This document shows, in pieces, positions 45,515-58,184 of a stretch of DNA of 64,000 nt. The translations under genes and the position numbers were made by a program. The stretch covers positions 1-64,000 of the forward strand of contig CALSCR010003215.1 of the NCBI GenBank assembly GCA_943704495.1, written 5' to 3'. The stretch's first letter is position 1. Each line of letters starts with the position of its first letter. Source of the DNA: Pigoraptor chileana (lineage: Eukaryota; Opisthokonta; Filasterea). Below the pieces are notes generated by a model. It had not been told where the DNA came from and ran no database searches. It saw nothing but the letters and a program-made list of their open reading frames with translations.

Positions 45515-48500
45515 TCAGTCGGACATGTTATCTTTGTCGATATCGGACGGTTCGTCGACCACCATCGAGTCGTCCTTCTCCACCGTCGTCATGAGCCGGC
45601 GTCGTTGCTGCCGGGCAGCGGCATCCCTTGCCTGCGCTGCCTTGCGCTTGCGGCTGGAAGTTCCACGCACTGACAAGGCCTCCTTTCTCTGTTGCATGTG
45701 TGTGTATGGCGAGCTGTGAGCTAAAGAGAATTCATCACCCGCCCCCTCTCCCCTCCCCGCAGCAAAAAAAAATTCACAAGGAAGCTCCTTGCTAAATACT
45801 CACCGGTGCAGTGGGGGATGGCTTGGCAGGTGTTGCGGTCTGCGGCGTCGGAATACGAGCAGCCTGGCTCAATAGATCTTCTGCCGACCTAAAGCCATTC
45901 TTGTTTCGGCCGATCGACAACCCCAGAAACAGGCCTGTCTTACAGTAGTCTTGAGCTGCTTCGGAGAGATGGTCTGCCATCCTTTCAACATCATCGAGCG
46001 CCTGATCCTTCAGAGTGGCGCCCACTTGCGCGCGTGCCCGTGAAATGTGCACGCGGACAGTTTGTGGTGGCGTGTAACCGAGCAGCCTCCAGGTGTTTGC
46101 GACCTCCTTCGACTGAAATCCATACGCCGCAAATACCAACGCATCCAAAAGCGCCTGAAGACGACTAGCGATGTCGAGAATGGCGACCGCCTGGACGACA
46201 GAATTCAGGTCGGCTTCGTCGAAACAACTCAACAGCCACTCGGCGCGGTCGGTCATGTCTCCCTCGCTGGCCACGTCCTCACGCACAGTCAGGCGGTTGC
46301 CGAGGAACGCTGCAAGTGGTTTGGACATGTCGCCACCTGCGGCAGTTTCGTCAGCCGACTTGTCCTTCACCAGGCACTCCTCCGCCGCTTTAACCGACTC
46401 AATCAAGTCCGACACTGCCGTGTTCTCGTCAATCCCTAGAAGAAATTCGTAAAACGTCAGACTGGATGATGCCCCTGCCAGGCCGCCGGATGACGCAATC
46501 TCGGTGCAAAAGAGTGCCCCAGCCGATCGAAGCATTACGAGGTCCTTGCGCTTAGTCGCTTTGGCCTTCGCCGCAGGTGTCCTCAACCGCACGTACATGT
46601 CGACCAGCAGCTTGGTGATCCCCTCGATGTTCTCCATTTCGAGTGCTTTCAGGGGTGGCAAGGGAAGCTTGGGGAGCCTTGTGTTCTTGATAGCGAACGT
46701 ATCGGCCTGCTTCCACTTCGCCAGTTTGCGACAAATGAAGACTTCGACCGGGAACGAATTGAGGACGCCAAGGAGCGTGAGGTTTGTCCAAGGGCTGTCC
46801 TCGTTTGCCGACACAAACACGAAGTTGTCCTTCGCTATGCAAGCGTCCTCCACGAGCGCAAACTGGATGCATCGGTGACGGGAGTCGCGTCGGCGGTATC
46901 CAAAGTATGCCTGCAACAGGTATGGCCTGTCAAACCCGAATCCGTTCCTTTGATTCGTCATCGTCAGATAGTCCTTGCCACCATCCTTTGCCGTGCATGC
47001 CTTTCCCGCACCTGCATGCGAGCTCCCCTTTACCTCTTTGATGGCAAACATCATGCGGGCCACTGCCAGTGCGACAGTTCCTTCCTTGGTTTTGGATGCC
47101 TTGATGAGCCCGCGTGGATCTTTGAGACCAATTGCGATATATTCGAGGTAGAGGCGCGTGACACTTCCAACCTGCGGCGCTGCTAGTTCGCCGCTATAGC
47201 ACTGGAGAATATCGCCCGGATCTTTTACAGCGGCGTAGTGGTTGCGCAAGTCCTTGTCAAAATGGCACGGCTTAAGACGCTGCTCGGCACGGGTACAGGT
47301 GAGAAACTCTGTGTACAGCTTTTTTGCGGAGGACTCCGTATTCGGCATGCCTTCGTATATGGCGAGCGTGGCAGCATCGCCCATTTTCTTGCCGTCCTTC
47401 ATGGCAGTAAGAACTTTTCGAAAGTCGACCGCGAATTTTTCCGCGCTCTCAAACAGAAAGAAATGGTCCGCACCGATACTTTGCCCGCGCCCAACAGTTG
47501 CGACTTTACCAAGCTCGACGCCGTCTTCCACTTGGTGCATTTTTCGCGTTTCGGGCAGGTCCCCGCTGCCGTCATACCACCCGGGCGATCTGAAATCACC
47601 CATGACATCGCGCTCGGACTCTTTAGGCTTGGGGTCTGCCGAATCGATGAGGGCGCTCGCAGGAATAACCGACAGTTCATAGCGAGCAGTAATGAGTGCT
47701 TTTGTGCCGCAGCGTTGAGCTGTGGCAAGAAAGTCGTCACGGGTCGCTCGGAATTCGTCCCACAACTTCAGCACCGCCTTAATGTTCGTTTGCATGTACG
47801 CTGCATTGTCTTTAATTCCAGAGCCAGGACTGCGCACGACGCTGAACATGGCTGACATTGGCGGCCGATTGGTGTCCTCCCTGGGACGGCACACCATCAC
47901 GATCGTGTCCGTCTGTGCCTCGAAAAAAACGTATCGGGGGGCATAGTAGATCGTCTCGGGGACGACAAAGGTGAGCAGCCATTGCTTGAACCCGAGGTCG
48001 GACTCGGATGCAACGAACGCTGCGGGGCCGATGAATCCGAGCTTCCCACCCCGCTTCACGTGGCGAGCGCCAAAGAGGAAAAAGAAGAGATGGAGTTGCG
48101 CCTTTCCCTTCTGCTTATTCCAGTTTTGATGACGGAGTGACGCCGAGCGGTCTGCAAGTACCGACCACGGCGACTTGCGCTCCTCTTTCTTCTTGTAGTA
48201 TTCGTCGTCGATGCATTCAAATGCTGCTTTGGAGTATTTGCGGGTGCTGTACGGCGGATTGCCGAGGACGAAATCGAACTTGCGGTAGTCCCGCAGCTGT
48301 TCCTTTGGCTCCTTCCGCAGTGTGTTCTTCTTGTCGACTTTCATCTCAAGTGAAAACAAGCTGAGTGTGTTCTCGCGGAGAATGTTGAACCTCGGAATGA
48401 TGACAGGGGTGGCTTTCTTCCCCGGAGTACTACGCTTCTCCCTCAGGACTTGGAGCTGCCGGACGACAGGCAGCACCTGCACCAACACGTTGATGATCGA

Positions 48501-51286
48501 TATCTCCCAAGCAACGAAATCGATTTCGACGCCCCAGACGTTATCGACAATGGCTTCAAACGCGCGCTCCAGCCGGTCGTGGTCTTCCCACACAGCCTCG
48601 CAGCGACGGAGCTTAGACACGACGATGCCCGCGTAGGTGGCAATGAAGCCGCCGCTGCCAGACGCCGGATCGAGGACGCTGCGCACGGCCGTCAGGTATT
48701 TTGTCGGGTCGGATTGGCTTAACCGGTGCTCAATATCGTCGGCAAGAACATCATTTGACGGCCCTTCCGCACTTGAGTCGATGCCGCATGCGCGAAGCAC
48801 AAAGTGGACGAGTGGTCGAGGCGTATACACCTGCACCACATAGGCCATCAATTAGTATCAAGACGACCATGTGCATCATACAGCCACCTCTAATGTGTCC
48901 ATACCTTCCCAAAGGTCCTGACGTTGCGTGCTGTGCGTCCCAAGTCGTCGATCGATGGGTCCAAGAGGGTCTGAAACACGGCGCTAATGATGTCGGTTTC
49001 CGCATCGCACATGCCAGCGGCGAGCCTGTTTTGAAGCACCTCAACGTCAAACCCGTCCATCGCTTGCCATAGCGTTCTCAAAAGGTTGATCGGAGGAAGA
49101 AAACGCGACGCATACGCGCTATCCTCTGTTAACCACGCGAAGGACTGTACAGATGGCGAGCTCCCCGGCGTTTTGGACTCCTCTCCAGCAAACACAGTCT
49201 TCAGGCGCTCGCCAATGTTTTTACGGATCGTGTCGAGCGTTTTTTGCTCGTCTTTGTGCTGCTGGCCGATCACTTGATCCAGCAGAATATCCTCCTTTTG
49301 GAGAAGATTGAAGCTGACGCATGTGCGGAGGAAAAAGGCGTTAATCGCGGCGAGCGTTGCTGACTGCTGACAGAATCGTTCGTACGCTTCGAGCCGAATA
49401 ATGTCAATCTTTGACGGCGTCTCCCCCGCTGATGCTCGCTTCACGCTGTCATAAAGATCGCGGAGCGAATTTCTTTCGCCCAGTTTGAGTTTGGCTTTGT
49501 CGACGTAGTTTTCCTTGATGCCCTTGACGACTTTCACCTGCGCATCCTTTTCGGCGGCCTCCGCTTCCTCGTAATTTGCATCGATAAAATGGTTGATTTG
49601 ACTTAGGAACGCCTCGGTCCACTTTGCCGATCGCTGCTGGGACGACCTCTCGAGCTTTTCGAATTCCTTGTCGGCGTTTTCCCTGAGGTATTCGCTGCTC
49701 TGTGTAATTACATCCGCGAACGTTCTGACAAACGCGTTGACGTCAAATGGGATGTCATCCTTTAGCACTGTCCGCGCGCCGTAGACGTTCATGCGTGGGA
49801 AGGCTGGCATGATATCTCTGATCGACTCTATCAGTGCGTTGTAATCCTTAAAGCCGGATGCCTCGCTCACGAGGGTGAGCCCGCCGACCTTAGGGGTGTC
49901 GTTGAACGTGTCGGTGATCTTCTTTTGTCCCTTTGAGGCGGCCTTAGTCAAGCCTCCGTCCGAGTGATTTGCGATGGCGAACTTGTCGTCCCAGAGGACC
50001 AGTGCGCTGGCCTGCGGATGACTGAGCAGGTGTGTGAGCTGTTTCATCTCGCCTGCCGGCCGCTTTCCCCAAATCGCGTACTTATTCCGAATGCGCACAA
50101 CGGCGAAGGTGCGTCCATCCCAATTGTTGGCGCCGTAAACGGTGCAGCTGCCGTCAGAAGCCTTGCCGTTGGACTGCCCTGCGACCGCCTTTTCGATTCC
50201 GGCGGGAATGGCGCCGACAACATCAACGAGCAGTCGGCTGATGAGGTTATATTCTTCAGCGTCATTGTCATTCCCGGCGATTGCTTTCAGAAGGTATTCC
50301 GTGCGCCTTTCGATCGAATCCGCTGCCAATATTTTGTCGCCGCACCAATCGACCTTTTCGCAAGAACGAATGTACAGGGCACCTGGTGAGGGACCTTCGG
50401 TAGGGGATGTGTCGACAGGTATTGTGGCGAATAAGAACTTCCATGACTCGGCGTCCATGTGCACAGTCACCGACCACGTTGCAGGTGCACCGCTGGCACG
50501 GGTATACACTGCGAGTCCTGCTGTCGTAAGGAGGACTTGAGATTGTGTCGTCGGTCCCGCGATGTCACCGCCATTTTTGCGAACGAAGTCGTTGTGGAGC
50601 TCTGGGGACAGTGTAAATTCATTCCGAACGCCCTGAAGCGCCGCAGAAACTCCCTCGATCAGTGAAGCAATGCAAACTGCGCGTGAGGTTGTATTTTCGC
50701 CTGCCGTATGCGCCTCTTGTGTGTTGATGTGATAGACAGCGGCAGCGTAGAAGCTTGGGTAGATTGAATTTTCCTTAGTGCGCTGAAATTGCATCCTGGT
50801 TGGCAGGAATGCCAAAACGAATTGTGCAAGAATTTAAAGGAGTGGCGCCAATTTGGGATTTGTGTTTTTTTCTGCTCGGGGGGCTTTCAGTCTGCATGGC
50901 ACCATTTAGTTCTTTCGGTGCCAAATGGAGGACTGATGCGCGTCAGCAAGGACTTTCACTTACGCGTATTTCAGAGACCGGCAACGTTCGCGTTGTTGCG
51001 CCACGCCGACCGCACTTCCGTCCACCTCGCGTGCGGCCTGCTTAACTCCGTCCATGCCGCTGTATATCTGCACCGTATCCCATTCCTCGCTTTGCGGCGT
51101 CGATGACGCTGCAGCACTGCCTTGTGAAGTCGGGGAGCCCTGTTCGTCATTTCCCGCAGCGGGCGATGACTGTGCACTGGATGGCTGGCGGCGGCGGCGG
51201 TGCTCCACCCTCAGCTCACTCCATGCTGAGGCGTAGTTCAAGGCCGACTGCGGATGGCCATCCGGCATCTCGATGTCCAAATCCAT
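45515..51286 (-). CDS. Large adenine-specific DNA methyltransferase, type IIG/Eco57I/PglX-like
   Basis: Four exons on the minus strand (51286-50964, 50795-48905, 48830-45804, 45688-45515) sum to 5,415 bp, 1,804 residues, all phases agreeing. The catalytic domain begins at about residue 739 (VYTPRPLVHFVL), with SAM motif I DPASGSGGF at about 792 and motif IV FVLGNPPYSTRKYSK with NPPY at about 929-932, the gamma-class N6-adenine signature. A later region (WTNLTLLGVLNSFPVEVFIC, then KNTRLPKLPLPP) is typical of the target-recognition part of Eco57I-type enzymes and of BREX PglX. The first 738 residues are unrecognised; I cannot point to a PD-(D/E)xK nuclease. The spliced final exon adds basic clusters (SSRKRKAAQAR, RQQRRRL) suited to nuclear import. 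Divergent from the SNF2-Rrp8 gene. The start MDLDIEMPDGH was chosen as the first Met after a loosely composed upstream stretch. Confidence 0.85.
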
Positions 51287-52113
51287 GGCCGTACGTGGCG
51301 CGCCGAGGATTATCACTGTCGTAACTAAGTTAACACACGTGTTCGCCCGGGCGCGGTCTCCGCCAACTTCAGCCGGCGGCTCGCTTGATTGAACCACTGA
51401 GAGACTCCACGGTGCTTCGAGGTGGCACCGCAGATTATAGTCTTGATGCTGGACCATCAAATAGACAAGTGCGATGCAGACAAGTGTAAGTTCTATTAGT
51501 GCATATGAAACGGAAATGTCGCAACCCGCGTACATACCACCGCCCCGTGACAGCACATACTGATTTGTCGATGGCTTTCAAACCGCTGAATATTGTGATG
51601 GTCAAATCAAAATATCACCATCGAATTCACTACAGATAAAATGTGGATGTCGTCTTTAGGATTCTGACCGGGTTACTGGGGAGTGTGCATGCCGCGTGCT
51701 TTTGTATGGCCTAAGTATGAGAGGGCCTTCGCGCTCTTTTTCTTTCTCCCTTGGGAATTAAAGTTTTATTCCGAATCAGTGTGGGCGTTGCCATACACCC
51801 ATTTAGTATGAGCTGAGTATGGAGGGCTCAGACAAAAATAAATTTTCTCCCTGGGTTGTCGGAGGGTACTTTGGTGCGTCTCCATTGTTTTCGTTGTTGT
51901 TGTTGCTGTTGAGTGTTGACGCGTTCGTTTGCTCACAATTGGTTCAAACCACCAAACCTCAAACTGACTTTGCGCAACTTCTCGATACCCATTCTACAAA
52001 TACCTCGACGTGCCTCCGCTGCGGATCTCTCGGAAATCCTCGATAAAATTCGGGAATTCTGAGTAATCTTTGTTCATCGGAGTATATGCCGCATGGTCAA
52101 ATAGCAGGAAAAA
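51287..52113. promoter_or_regulatory. Shared intergenic region of the methyltransferase and helicase genes
   Basis: An 827-bp spacer between the two divergent starts, AT-richer than the flanking exons. It contains several TATGG/CCATAC words at 51705-51825. A CTTTTTCTTTCTCCC tract at about 51737 might be a core promoter element. Co-regulation of the pair is inference. Confidence 0.4.
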
Positions 52114-55100
52114 ATGGCTCACGCGAGGACGGAAAAAAAATTCGTCGTCTCCGCTGAGCTGTATGACGCCCTGCGTGAATTGGGTGCCATCAACGTCGAC
52201 GCCCCGAGGGCGCAGTCTACGCGCGTTGTTTTCACGAATGCAGACGCCTGGTTGAATACCGTTCGCAACCGCGATACAAGCACACCAACGGCGAATCCAT
52301 TTGCTAAGTTCCTGCTCGCGTCGGCGGGCGGTGCAGCTCACTTTGAGGCCTTACAGAAGGAAGTCGAGGACAAAACCGAACGCACTTTCGACAGGGCAGT
52401 GGGTGTTTTTGACGAGGTCAATATTAGCACGGACATTGTGGCAACGCGAGAACTGATGAACCTCCTCAGCAGGCCGCCCACTTCACCCGATCGCGTCGTA
52501 TACCAAGCGATTCTTAGAAACCAGCCTGTCGAACACGACGTCGCTGCGATGACATTCAAGGGGTTCACAACCAACACCGTCTTTGACGCAACACCACTGC
52601 AGGCCAACAAACTTCCATCATGCCTAAAGGTTGCGACCCTTCCCTCCTGGTTAACTGAGGCGATGGCCGCTTGGACCAAAAGCCTTCGCGTGGGTGACGG
52701 AGAGTTGAGTAGCGCGCCCGCGGGCACTGGGAAGACGCCCGACAGTACAGCTGGCAATACTGGCTCTGAACCCCTCGGCCTCCGACCCAACTCTCGCGGC
52801 GACGCCGGCCCGAGCGGTCCTGCGGGAGACGCACAAGCACAACCAAAGCGAAACCGCATTCGAATCGAGCCGATGGGCGAAAAAGACATTATCAATAAGC
52901 TCGTGAAACTTTTCTCCGATATCATCGGTTTCCTACCGACGCTTACACCCGTGGAGCTATTCACAATCTATCAGCAGAGCGGTCTTTTTCAGATTAAGGG
53001 CCAGCTGGGACCCCTCGCCGAAGCACTCCAGGATGATCCCGTAATATCGCTTAAGCAGCTGACGGAGGTCCTTAGCAAAAAGGGCGACCCGAACGAAACA
53101 ATGCAGGCATTTGTGGAGCTTGGGAACCAACTGACGAAAAGGAACAAGTCAAAAGAGACGAAGAAGCCACGGTCGCGGCCACCGCTGCCGTCGCAGCCCC
53201 CAGACGAAACCCCGCCATTGCAACCCCCGAAGGACGACCCGCCGTTGCAACCCCCGGTGGACGACCCGCTCGTGCTGCCCCCGAAGGACGACCCCGGCCA
53301 TAAAAATTGTCCGACTCACGAAGACCCTGACGATGACAAGGATGTGTCTAATCCACAAACACCCGCACCGGACGAGGATACACCCATGAGCCCATCACTT
53401 GACAAGGGGCCGACTAGGTCATCGAAGAGAAAAACTAAGGAAAACGCAGAATTCGACGCCAGCGGGGCAGAAGAAAGCGACGACTCGGATGGGGAAAATG
53501 GGGATGACGACAACGACGAAGACAAGGGCGATGAAGACAACGAGGACAACGACGAAGACAGGGGTGACGACGACGACGACGACGGCGGCGACTACGATGA
53601 AGACGACGACGACTACAAGAGCGACGACGACGACGCAGGAAAAGGAAATAACGGGGAAGATGGAAAACCGAGGAAATCACTCAAAAAAAAAGGTGGACTG
53701 CCCGAAGTCAAAGACAGCCCCATCACAGACGAGTTTCAGGCACTGCCGGAAATCGATGCTCATGCCTCAGAGTCGGAGACTGCCAAGTACTTCAAGAAAT
53801 TTGCGATCACAAAGACATGGACGAAGGTGTTCCGAGCGGAGGAGGACTTCATGCGGCAGCCAACCGAATCGGGATCCGTTGTCGACGAACTTACGCGGCT
53901 CGAGTCAGAGCTCGAAGAAACCATCGTTGGTCCGATTCGCTTGGCCACATACGACGACGACTCCCTCCAAGAAAAGTCTCGCAACGAGTTCATCGCAGAA
54001 TACACCGCAGCACTCGAGATCTTGCGCCTGGCTGTGGGAAAGCGCGAACCATTCTCCGATTATGCATCCAAGGTCCGTCGCCCATCGTTCATGCAGGCGT
54101 TGACGGCTGTGCGCCTCCGCGATTTAACGTCTGTCGGAAATTGGTCATCCCCCGGGTGTGGAAAGACCATTTCGGCGGCCGTTGCATCGCGTTACGTGTC
54201 CTTCTCGGAAGTCGACGGGAAGCAGGGCTTCGTCCTCGTCTTTAGTCCAAGCGCTGGCGGTACCATGCTTACTCAATGGGTTGATGCGGTGAAATCGACA
54301 TTTTCCGACCTCAAGGACAATGCCACGTGCGTCAACTTTGAACGGCCAACTGAATTTCTGACCTTAGAACGGCGGCGCGAACTAATGAAGGACAAGCTCG
54401 CGCGCGGAAACAAGAAGAGGGAGTTCTACTTTGTCGTCAACTACGAGTTTGCGAGGGGACCTGATAAAGTGGGGCTGTTGCGTAATATTGTGGGCGATGC
54501 GGACACCGCCGGATGGCCCCTGCGCACCGTCGTCTTTGATGAAATACACTATCTAAAGGGAGCCGATGCTCAGCAGACGCAGTCGATCATCCATTTGCTT
54601 GAAAACATCCGCAAAGCGCAAAAGGCGAAAGGGCAGCCCGAGTTTCACGTCCTCGGCATGTCCGGCACGCCCGTTAAGCGAGAACTGAAGGACGGATGGC
54701 AGGTTCTGCGCCTATTCGGTCCGAAATTCGACGAGATGTCGACCCAAAAGATGAAAGAGATCAGGAAGATGAAAGCAGCGAACCAGAGAATCCTTGGTGG
54801 TGTCGAGCTGCATCGTCACCTGGTTTGCATCGGGAGCGTCCGTCACCAGATCCGCTACGATTTCGAGATGAAGGAAGAGCGTCCGCGTGTAGATTTTCCT
54901 GAGGAGTACTATAAGGATTATCACGGGCTGTGCGAAACAGGAGCAGTGGAAGGCGGAGACACGAAGAAGGCATCCGGCGCATCAACTATCAAAATTCAGC
55001 TGCTCTTGACAAAGGCACGTCTCCCCAAGATCGCCGAGGTCGTGAAGGACAACGTTAACAATGGGAAGCGAACCATTGTCTACAGCGAGTACATTGGCGG

Positions 55101-57260
55101 CTCCAAGGATGAAATAGGGGACGTTGCTGTTGCCGCTGACTCGACAAGCAAGGTGTTTGAGCAGAAGATATTGTCGATGATCATCACGAACCTTGAGACT
55201 CTGTCGCGTCCCGATGGAAGTTCGGTGCGGGTTGCTGTGTACACGGGCGCAGAGAAGCAGGTGAGATGTGGGCGTCCATTGTTGATTGCGGAATGTTAGA
55301 CGCAAGTCGCAAAGCGAATTTGCACGAGTGCCGGAAGTCGCTGGCACTGTGAGTTGTGGCGGTAAATGTGTGTTGGACAATCTTAATTCACTTACATCAA
55401 AATTGCACAAAACAACGGCCCACCGGAAAACAAACTCAGGCGCCAACGCCAGGAAGTGACACGATCTTGACTCGTGGCGACCACCTCCTGGGCTTCAAGC
55501 AGGGAAAGTACGATGTATTGATTGCGTCGAGTGCCATTTCGACGGGAGTTGACGGCCTCCAAGAGTGCTGCAGTACGCTTGTCTTCAATGTGCCACCTCC
55601 CACATCAGCGCAGTACGAGCAGGTCGTGGGCCGCCTTTACCGCCGCAACCAGACCGAGTCTGTCGTCCGCGTCATCATCCCACAAGTCTTCTTGTTTGAC
55701 CAAGTGGAACGATCAGACTGCAAAAAACGCGAGTTGACCATCCGCGAGCGCAAGCAGGAGCACAATCTCGTCCTCGACGGAGAGCTGTACAAGCGGATTC
55801 CGGAGGGAAAGGAGAAGATCGCTGAGCACCTTGTAGCGTGGTTCAACCGGGCGTACGAAAAGTGGAAGAAGGACCAGGAAGAGGCGAAGGACGTCGGTGG
55901 AAATAGTGATATGGACCTCGATTCGCCCGATGGTAGGGATGCGCCGCCCCCGCCGCCGGTTCCACCTGGACGCCCTTCGAATGGGCAGCGGAAGTTCAGG
56001 TCTTACCACCGAGAGTTTTACAACACGAGCAGCCACGCTCTCAATGTGCAATTCCGCGAGAATCCCGCCGTGTTCAAAGACTACCACGACTTGTACGCGC
56101 AAAAGAAGAAAGACTGGACCATTGTCCCGTATAAGATCATCGGAAACAGAATCGTGGAGATGGTGCAGGAGAGGATGAGGATGGAGGACGGAGAACCGCA
56201 GCCTCTGCGCGTCGTCGACATGGGATGCGGGCGCGGGTGGCTGTATGCGGTAAGATTTTCGCTCACAGGCTGCTCATAGTGAGTGCAGGGTTAGCACCGT
56301 CAGAGAAGGGGGACGGGGTGATTAAAAGTGACGCGCAGATCGTCCGCATTGGGCCGGCCGCGATATGCGTGAACGTGCGATACATATCGACGCACATCAC
56401 ACACGCGGTACTAGTACTGCACACGTTCCGGCGGATTGGCGATGTAAATAACCCGCTTTTCCCCGTCCCGCTCACCCCCCCCCCCCCTTCTTACTACGTC
56501 ACAGCACGTGAAGCAAACGCTCGGGGTGGCAAATCTTCAATCAAAAAGCGTCAGCTTTCTCTCTGTGGATCACTTGATCGAGGAAGCGCCCAGTCGGTCC
56601 GAAGAGACGCTGGTCGAGTGCAACATGGCCGAGCTGCTGTCGAGCGATGCGCCGCACGCAAGCGTCGTGCAGGAGTGGAAGGGAAAGGTGGATTGTGTTG
56701 TCTTTAGTCTGAGCTTTTTCGGCCCGGACAGTGGGCCATACTTGCGTGTGGCATTTGAGCTCCTGAAGCCGGGTGGCGAGCTCGTCATTGCGGAGACCGC
56801 CTTTCGCCTCTCGGAGGATATCGTTGGGCCTTTTGTGGAGAACGTGCAGAAGATTGGGTTCACGCTTGGCACGAATGAGGATCCCACGAAGTTGTATAAA
56901 GAGTCGCGCGCCAAGGGTTGGCTTCCGACGCTCGCTTCGGATCGACGAATCGTTGTGTGCGAACCACCGCCTTTTGCGTTTGTTGTGTTCACCAAGCTCG
57001 CGAGGAAGATGAAAGAGAATGCCGACACGGTCGAGATCAGCTTCAAGCACGCAAACAACGGGGACGACGAAGAGGGCTGCGACTATGACGATGCAGAGGG
57101 AGAGGCAGAGGACGGTAGTGGAGCCATGCAAATAGATGCAGTTGACGGTGAGAACACGCAAGTACGTGCACGGGAGCGGCGTCGACTGGGCGAAGATACT
57201 GACGCCGACACCGGGAGGGATGCGCCACCGCCGAAGCGGGCGCGGCACGACAAGGCGTAA
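52114..57260 (+). CDS. SNF2-like SF2 ATPase fused to an Rrp8-like methyltransferase
   Basis: Three exons (52114-55260, 55440-56249, 56505-57260) give 1,570 residues; the last acceptor follows a long C tract. Residues 1-330 are unrecognised; 340-550 are low-complexity Pro-rich then Asp/Glu-rich. The ATPase has Walker A SPGCGKT (about 678), DEIH (about 808), LGMSGTP (about 849), IVYSEY (about 988), a STGVDGL motif V and QVVGRLYRRNQ motif VI (about 1109). From about 1232 follows an Rrp8-like domain: KFRSYHREFYNTSSHAL, FRENPAVFKDYHDLY, SAM motif VVDMGCGRGWLYA (about 1308), then VDCVVFSLSFFGP and LLKPGGELVIAETAFRL. Rrp8 normally makes m1A in 25S rRNA. The C-terminus is acidic and ends PPPKRARHDKA, a likely nuclear signal. 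I infer an ATP-driven translocase that delivers a methyltransferase to chromatin or rDNA. Confidence 0.85.
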
Positions 57261-58184
57261 CAGTCCTCGAAGAAGTAGCAGCGTCGACTCGTTTTCACTT
57301 TGCGTATTTAATTTCAGGTTTTTCTCTCTTATTTAAAATGTGTTCTTCGTTTTGTTGTGGGTCTTTGTGTGCGTGATGTGCTCTCTTGTCAATTGTGACA
57401 GACTGATTCAACTCAAATATTTTTACGACAATTTTTTTGCGAATGGAACGGGTATGGACCAATACTGTAGAACCGATCTGAGTTGTCTAATGTCGCGGCG
57501 GCGTGTAGATTACGAGTCTCACTGTCCAGGAACGGCTGACGGCAGCAAACGGTGTACTGGGGTGACGTCTGTCCACGCAGGCCGACTTCTAACCATTGAG
57601 GAACAGCCAACAAAGTAAAAGTTTCAAATCAAACTGGGTGCCGGCATGCACTGACGACGCAGAGAGTATGATATATATATATATGGTTTGTCATATTACG
57701 TGTATGTTTGTTGAATAAGAAAGAGGACGAAGCCTTCCTCCAAATCAGACACGCACAAAATTACAGTACATAGCCGATGTGCTATTTGCACTGCGGAGTC
57801 GTCACTGACCGCGCCAGCCCCTTTACCCATGAGCGCACGACGGTGCGGCGGGTTTCTTTCAGAGTCACTCTGTCTCATTCCTGGCAATTGGAATGGCCGT
57901 CCATCAATCCACGCTGCACACCACTTCCCTACATATGTAGTGCGCTACAAAAATAATAAATAGTAGAAATGGCATGCAACTCTGATTCGTATGGATGCAC
58001 TTCCAAGGCATTCTGTGATTTCTCGGTGCTCTTAGATTACTTTTAATGCAAGATACAATCTTGCCTTCGAAACCCCCCACACGGCCTCGACCGAATGCCA
58101 ATTTCGGTACTAAACTCGGGTGACAAACTTACACGCGAGTGATTCACATACGTAAAAAGGTCCACTTTCATTGTTGAGTGCAGC
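57261..58184. other. Intergenic region between convergent genes
   Basis: AT-rich sequence after the helicase stop, with a TATATATATATAT run at about 57670, then mixed sequence up to the copper ATPase stop codon. No gene seen. Confidence 0.6.

Noticed and set aside
45515-57260. Bacterial contamination as the source of the methyltransferase and helicase genes
   Set aside because: Both genes contain phase-consistent GT-AG introns, one with a long pyrimidine tract, and have eukaryotic low-complexity regions and basic tails.
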